From NCBI RefSeq assembly GCF_001605725.1, contig NZ_CP011530.1, forward strand, positions 2,852,001 to 2,916,000: 64,000 nt of DNA, given 5' to 3'. The position numbers and the translations under genes are program-made. The stretch comes from Mycobacteroides immunogenum. Its GTDB lineage: Bacteria > Actinomycetota > Actinomycetes > Mycobacteriales > Mycobacteriaceae. Shown piece after piece: positions 60,491-64,000 of this stretch. Below the pieces are notes generated by a model. It searched no databases and was not told the origin of the DNA. It saw only the letters and a list, made by a program, of their open reading frames with translations. Position 1 is the stretch's first letter; each line of letters opens with the position of its first letter.

Positions 60491-60512
60491 GAGAAATACC
60501 TCCGTATTCGGT

Positions 60513-60553
60513 GAGGCCGTCCCCTGGCGAAGAAATAACCGGGTCGTCCCGGT
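60513..60553 (-). ncRNA. Guanidine-II (mini-ykkC) riboswitch
   Basis: Two stem-loops with ACGR loops lie in the 5' leader of the Gdx gene on the minus strand. Hairpin 1 is ACCGGG-ACGA-CCCGGT (60553-60538, six perfect pairs). Hairpin 2 is GGGG-ACGG-CCTC (60524-60513, with one G-U pair). A 13-base linker separates them, and the GGAGG ribosome-binding site begins ten bases after hairpin 2. This is the layout of the known guanidine-II riboswitch, which binds guanidine in the ACGR loops and turns on efflux genes. The regulated gene's family confirms the match. Confidence 0.88.
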
Positions 60554-60573
60554 CATACCAATTCTGGCACACC

Positions 60574-60927
60574 TCAATCCCGAAGCTGGCGACCAGCCTT
60601 ATCGCTGACCTTGCCACCGAAGATCAGGACCGCGTCGACGATGGCCCAAATGACCGCGACGATCCCGAAGGTCACAAAACCGACCAGCAGCTGAACAACG
60701 CCCAGCAGGGTCTGGCCCAGATAGATTCGCCCGAAACCCAGAAATCCGACCAGGCCCAGCAATTGCAGCAAGCCCGCGACCAGCTTCGACTTATCCGAAT
60801 ACGGTGCGCCGGTGGCCGGATCGCGCCCGTAAGGAGCCGAGGGATCGACATACGGAGGCGGATAAGGGATGCCGGGCGGAGGTACCGGCGGAGGCGTTCC
60901 GAAGGGAGGCGGAGTGCTCTCGGTCAT
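60574..60927 (-). CDS. TM2-domain membrane protein
   Basis: This 117-residue protein has a Pro-rich cytoplasmic N-terminus ([21 protein letters not shown]) and then a TM2 domain. Helix 1 is [24 protein letters not shown], and helix 2 is [29 protein letters not shown] with the conserved WxxxD feature. It corresponds to the mycobacterial gene next to lgt. ATG 60927 overlaps the lgt stop (ATGA). Function is unknown. Confidence 0.86.
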   Translation of the reverse strand: MTESTPPPFGTPPPVPPPGIPYPPPYVDPSAPYGRDPATGAPYSDKSKLVAGLLQLLGLVGFLGFGRIYLGQTLLGVVQLLVGFVTFGIVAVIWAIVDAVLIFGGKVSDKAGRQLRD

Positions 60928-61967
60928 TTCTCCACAATGCCAGAATTCTCGGCCTGTTCGCCCGGAGCGTCGTCCTGGAGATCCTTGGTGCTGCTTTCGT
61001 CGGTGATCTCGGCCGTTTCGCCGGCTTTCCCGACAACGGTGGTCTCCGTGGAATCTTCCGTGGCCTCGTCCTGTGCTTCCTCGGCTGTCGACTGGGCCGC
61101 CGTGCCGGCGAGGCTTGCCGGATCCTCGCGCCCCTTGGGCGCCAGCAGGATGTAGGCGACTGCGCCGAGGAACACCAGCGTTGAGGTGAACGAGTTGACC
61201 CGAATTCCCCCGAACTGAGTGGCCGGATCCACGCGCATCAACTCGACCCAGAAGCGTCCTACGCAATATGCCGCGACATACATCGCGAACAGGCGCCCAT
61301 GCCCAATCTTGAAGCGGCGGTCGACGACGATGAGAAGTGCGAAAACCAGGACGTTCCACAACAATTCGTAAAGGAAAGTCGGATGAACAACCTGGGCCAC
61401 CTCACCGGTGGACACACCATTGAGGTTCAGCACGTCGACCGTGCCGTCGGCCGAACGGCGGTAGAACAGCTCCAGCCCCCACGGCAGTGTGGTCGGACCA
61501 CCGGTGAGTTCCTGATTGAAGTAGTTACCCAGCCTGCCGATCGCCTGGGCCAGCACGATGCCCGGCGCGATCGCGTCGGCGAAGGCAGGAAGGGGAATTC
61601 CCCGGCGTCGGCATGCGATCCAGGCACCTACCCCGCCCAGGGCCACAGCACCCCAGATGCCCAGGCCACCCTCCCAGACCGCGATGGCCTTGCCGAGTCC
61701 CTTGCCGTGCGGGCCGAAGTAGGTCTGCCAGTCCGTCATCACGTGGTAGAGCCGGCCCCCGACCAAGCCGAAAGGTACCGCCCACAGCGCGATGTCGTAG
61801 ATGACTCCGCGTTCGCCGCCTCGCTGTTCCCACCGGCGATCGCCGATAACCAGTGCGGCGATGATGCCCGCGATGATGCACAGTGCGTAGGCGCGGATCG
61901 GAATCGGTCCGAGGTGCCACACCCCTTGGGGCGGACTGGGGATGTATGCCAGATTAACGACAGTCAC
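60924..61967 (-). CDS. lgt: Prolipoprotein diacylglyceryl transferase
   Basis: This 347-residue polytopic membrane enzyme transfers diacylglycerol to the Cys of lipoproteins. Conserved motifs include GGRLYHV and the Lgt signature IGRLGNYFNQELTGGPT (about residues 138-154), with the family Arg and Asn/Glu residues. The C-terminal 70 residues form an Asp/Glu/Thr-rich low-complexity tail, as in mycobacterial Lgt. trpA lies 25 bases upstream in the same direction. Confidence 0.96.
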   Translation of the reverse strand: MTVVNLAYIPSPPQGVWHLGPIPIRAYALCIIAGIIAALVIGDRRWEQRGGERGVIYDIALWAVPFGLVGGRLYHVMTDWQTYFGPHGKGLGKAIAVWEGGLGIWGAVALGGVGAWIACRRRGIPLPAFADAIAPGIVLAQAIGRLGNYFNQELTGGPTTLPWGLELFYRRSADGTVDVLNLNGVSTGEVAQVVHPTFLYELLWNVLVFALLIVVDRRFKIGHGRLFAMYVAAYCVGRFWVELMRVDPATQFGGIRVNSFTSTLVFLGAVAYILLAPKGREDPASLAGTAAQSTAEEAQDEATEDSTETTVVGKAGETAEITDESSTKDLQDDAPGEQAENSGIVEK

Positions 61968-61992
61968 AGTGCACTACCTGTCCTCCCTGAGC

Positions 61993-62781
61993 TCATGCCC
62001 TTCGGACTCCAGTGGCCAATTCTTCGGCCAGAGTACGTACGGCGGCGGGGCCGCCGGGGGCCGCCGCCACCAGCGCCGAGCCGACGATGACGCCGTCGGC
62101 GTATGCCGCGATCTCTGCGGCTTGGGCGCCGGATCGCACGCCAAGGCCCACCCCCACCGCGATGTCGGACACCTCGCGGACCCGGCGGACCAGGGCCGGT
62201 GCCGCATTGGACACCGCATCGCGCGCACCGGTCACGCCCATGGTGGACGCCGCGTAGACGAATCCGCGGCAGGCACCGATCGTCTTCTCCAGCCTTTCGG
62301 GCGTCGAAGAGGGCGCGACCAGGAAGATGCGGTCCAGATCATGAGCGTCAGACGCGGCCATCCAGTCCTCGGCCTCGTCCGGGATCAGATCGGGCGTGAT
62401 GATGCCAAGGCCGCCCGCGGCGGCCAGGTCACGCGCGAAAGCATCGACGCCGTAGCGCAGCACCGGATTCCAGTACGACATGACCACGGCGTGACCGCCC
62501 GCTTCGGTGATCGCGCGGACCGTGGTGAACACGTCGGCTACCCGCACTCCGTTGCTGAGCGCGGTTTCCGCGGCGGCCGCGATCATCGGGCCGTCCATCA
62601 TCGGATCGGAGTAGGCGATCCCGACTTCGATGATGTCGCACCCACCACGCACCAGGGTGGTCATGAGTTCGATCGAGGTATCCAGGTCCGGGTATCCGTT
62701 GGGCAGGTAACCGATCAACGCGGCGCGTTCCTCGGCGCGGCACTTGTCGAAGACCTCGGTGAGACGGCCGGGTTGTGTCAT
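61993..62781 (-). CDS. trpA: Tryptophan synthase alpha subunit
   Basis: This 262-residue TIM-barrel subunit cleaves indole-3-glycerol phosphate to indole and glyceraldehyde 3-phosphate. Catalytic Glu is in [17 protein letters not shown] and the second acid is the Asp in the same loop. The phosphate-binding region SAAALV-like is [11 protein letters not shown] near the end. It overlaps trpB by four bases, indicating translational coupling of the subunits. Confidence 0.97.
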   Translation of the reverse strand: MTQPGRLTEVFDKCRAEERAALIGYLPNGYPDLDTSIELMTTLVRGGCDIIEVGIAYSDPMMDGPMIAAAAETALSNGVRVADVFTTVRAITEAGGHAVVMSYWNPVLRYGVDAFARDLAAAGGLGIITPDLIPDEAEDWMAASDAHDLDRIFLVAPSSTPERLEKTIGACRGFVYAASTMGVTGARDAVSNAAPALVRRVREVSDIAVGVGLGVRSGAQAAEIAAYADGVIVGSALVAAAPGGPAAVRTLAEELATGVRRA

Positions 62782-64000
62782 GACTGGCTGCTGTCCTTGT
62801 CGAAAAGGTCAAACCACTTGGCGGCTGTCTCGACGTCCTTGTCGCCACGTCCCGACAGATTCACCACGATGACCGCACCCTCACCCAGTTCGCTCCCGAG
62901 TCGCAGTGCGCCGGCGACGGCATGTGCCGACTCGATCGCGGGAATGATGCCTTCGGTGCGGGAGAGCAACAGGAACGCGTCCATCGCCTCACTGTCGGTG
63001 ACGGGGCGGTAATCCGCACGTCCGGTTTCCCGCAACCACGCGTGTTCGGGGCCTACGCCCGGATAGTCCAGACCGGCTGAGATCGAATGGGATTCGATGG
63101 TCTGACCGTCGTCGTCCTGCAACAAGTAGGAGTACGAGCCCTGGAAAGCGCCCGGGGTGCCGCCGGTGAATGTAGCTGCGTGCCTACCGGTTTCGACTCC
63201 GTCGCCCGCGGCCTCGTATCCCACCAGTCGCACCGCGGGATCGTCGATGAAGGCGTGGAAGATGCCGATCGCGTTCGAGCCACCGCCGACGCAGGCCACT
63301 ACCGCATCCGGCAATCTGCCCACCTGATCGAGAACCTGGGCCCGCGCCTCCATGCCGATGATGCGCTGGAAATCGCGGACCATCACCGGGAAGGGATGCG
63401 GTCCCGCGGCGGTACCGAAGCAGTAGTAGGTGTTGTGCGCATTGGTCACCCAATCGCGCATCGCGTCATTGATGGCGTCTTTGAGGGTTTTGGACCCCGA
63501 TTCCACCGACACCACCGTCGAACCCAGTAGCCGCATCCGTGCGACGTTGAGCGCCTGCCGCGCGGTGTCGACGGCGCCCATGTAAATCACGCACTCCAAG
63601 CCGAGTAACGCGCACGCGGTGGCCGTCGCCACGCCGTGCTGTCCGGCGCCGGTTTCCGCGATGACGCGCGTCTTGCCCATCTTCTTGGCCAGCAGAACCT
63701 GTCCCAGAACATTGTTGATCTTGTGGGAACCGGTGTGGTTCAGGTCTTCTCGCTTGAGCAGAATGCGCGCACCGCCGGCGTGGGCGCGCAGCCTGTCGGC
63801 CTCGTACAGCGGAGAGGGGCGTCCCACATAGTGCGTCTGCAAACGATCAAGCTCGGCGAGGAACGACTGGTCAGATCGGATCTTCTCGTATGCGGCGGTC
63901 ACTTCCTCGATGACGGCCATCAGGGCCTCGGCCACATAGCGGCCACCGTATGGACCGAAATGCCCACGAATATCGGGGTCGTGCGGAGTGGACTCGGCGA
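62778..64000 (-). CDS. trpB: Tryptophan synthase beta subunit (5' end beyond window)
   Basis: This PLP enzyme condenses indole with serine. Schiff-base Lys is in [14 protein letters not shown], the phosphate-binding loop is [10 protein letters not shown], and the substrate region includes [16 protein letters not shown]. The coding frame continues through 64000: [21 protein letters not shown] extends upstream of the first in-window start (GTG 63935), so the start codon lies outside the window. The next gene upstream would be trpC in the conserved order. Confidence 0.96.
   Translation of the reverse strand, partial: AESTPHDPDIRGHFGPYGGRYVAEALMAVIEEVTAAYEKIRSDQSFLAELDRLQTHYVGRPSPLYEADRLRAHAGGARILLKREDLNHTGSHKINNVLGQVLLAKKMGKTRVIAETGAGQHGVATATACALLGLECVIYMGAVDTARQALNVARMRLLGSTVVSVESGSKTLKDAINDAMRDWVTNAHNTYYCFGTAAGPHPFPVMVRDFQRIIGMEARAQVLDQVGRLPDAVVACVGGGSNAIGIFHAFIDDPAVRLVGYEAAGDGVETGRHAATFTGGTPGAFQGSYSYLLQDDDGQTIESHSISAGLDYPGVGPEHAWLRETGRADYRPVTDSEAMDAFLLLSRTEGIIPAIESAHAVAGALRLGSELGEGAVIVVNLSGRGDKDVETAAKWFDLFDKDSSQS

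Noticed and set aside
1..64000. CRISPR arrays, rRNA genes, insertion sequences and prophage genes.
   Set aside because: No regularly spaced repeats, ribosomal RNA sequence, transposase or phage structural genes were seen; the 13E12-family gene is the only mobile-element-related feature.

Overview
The window is high-GC actinobacterial DNA, and its gene order identifies it as a mycobacterium. polA, a DUF35 protein paired with a lipid-transfer/thiolase-fold protein, the ANTAR regulator pdtaR, cydABDC, a DUF2156 membrane protein, tesB, pykA, lgt and trpA-trpB follow the order known from Mycobacterium tuberculosis, read here on the opposite strand. The accessory content suggests a rapidly growing environmental or opportunistic species, possibly of the abscessus/chelonae type. 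That species-level guess is inference only.

Region 1-17.6 kb is accessory. It opens with an APC permease and two adjacent metal-sensing modules: a KmtR-type ArsR sensor with a CDF exporter, and a CmtR-type ArsR sensor with a short CDF-like transporter. A TetR-controlled catabolic block follows (amidohydrolase, flavin monooxygenase, alpha/beta hydrolase, acyl-CoA synthetase). After a 435-nt AT-richer intergenic region comes a tightly overlapping four-gene operon that matches Bacillus subtilis ntdA-ntdB-ntdC-glcP gene for gene. It should encode conversion of glucose 6-phosphate to the antibiotic amino sugar kanosamine, plus a GlcP-type MFS sugar transporter. A DUF222/HNH (13E12-family) gene with an SOS box over its start codon and an FAD monooxygenase separate this operon from polA.

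Region 17.6-29.2 kb is mostly core: polA, a VOC protein, the DUF35/thiolase-fold pair, a TIGR02206 membrane protein, a complete branched-chain amino-acid-type ABC importer (livFGMH and a binding lipoprotein), pdtaR, and a Leu(CAA) tRNA with an unusually short variable region.

Region 29.2-48.0 kb carries a small secreted Cys-paired protein, a SnoaL-like protein, and then an ~17.7 kb polysaccharide locus between the pdtaR/tRNA and cydA. It contains sugar-nucleotide genes (CDP-sugar-type nucleotidyltransferase, C-methyltransferase and a reduced paralogue, PIG-L deacetylase, SDR epimerase, RmlC-like epimerase), a GH6 glycosidase, five glycosyltransferase genes (one a GT2-GT4 fusion, one WecG/TagA type), a Wzx-like flippase, a Wzz-like protein, an O-antigen ligase/polymerase-family protein and a GSA-aminomutase-like aminotransferase. 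Together these look like a Wzx/Wzy-type export pathway, which is not part of textbook mycobacterial envelope biology.

Region 48.0-64.0 kb is core metabolism: cytochrome bd oxidase with its ABC exporter (cydA, cydB, cydD, cydC), a DUF4190 protein, an NCS1 permease, a DUF2156 protein, a PLDc_N miniprotein, tesB (apparently starting at ATC), pykA, an SMR Gdx-type transporter preceded by a guanidine-II (mini-ykkC) riboswitch, a TM2 protein, lgt, trpA and a 5'-truncated trpB.
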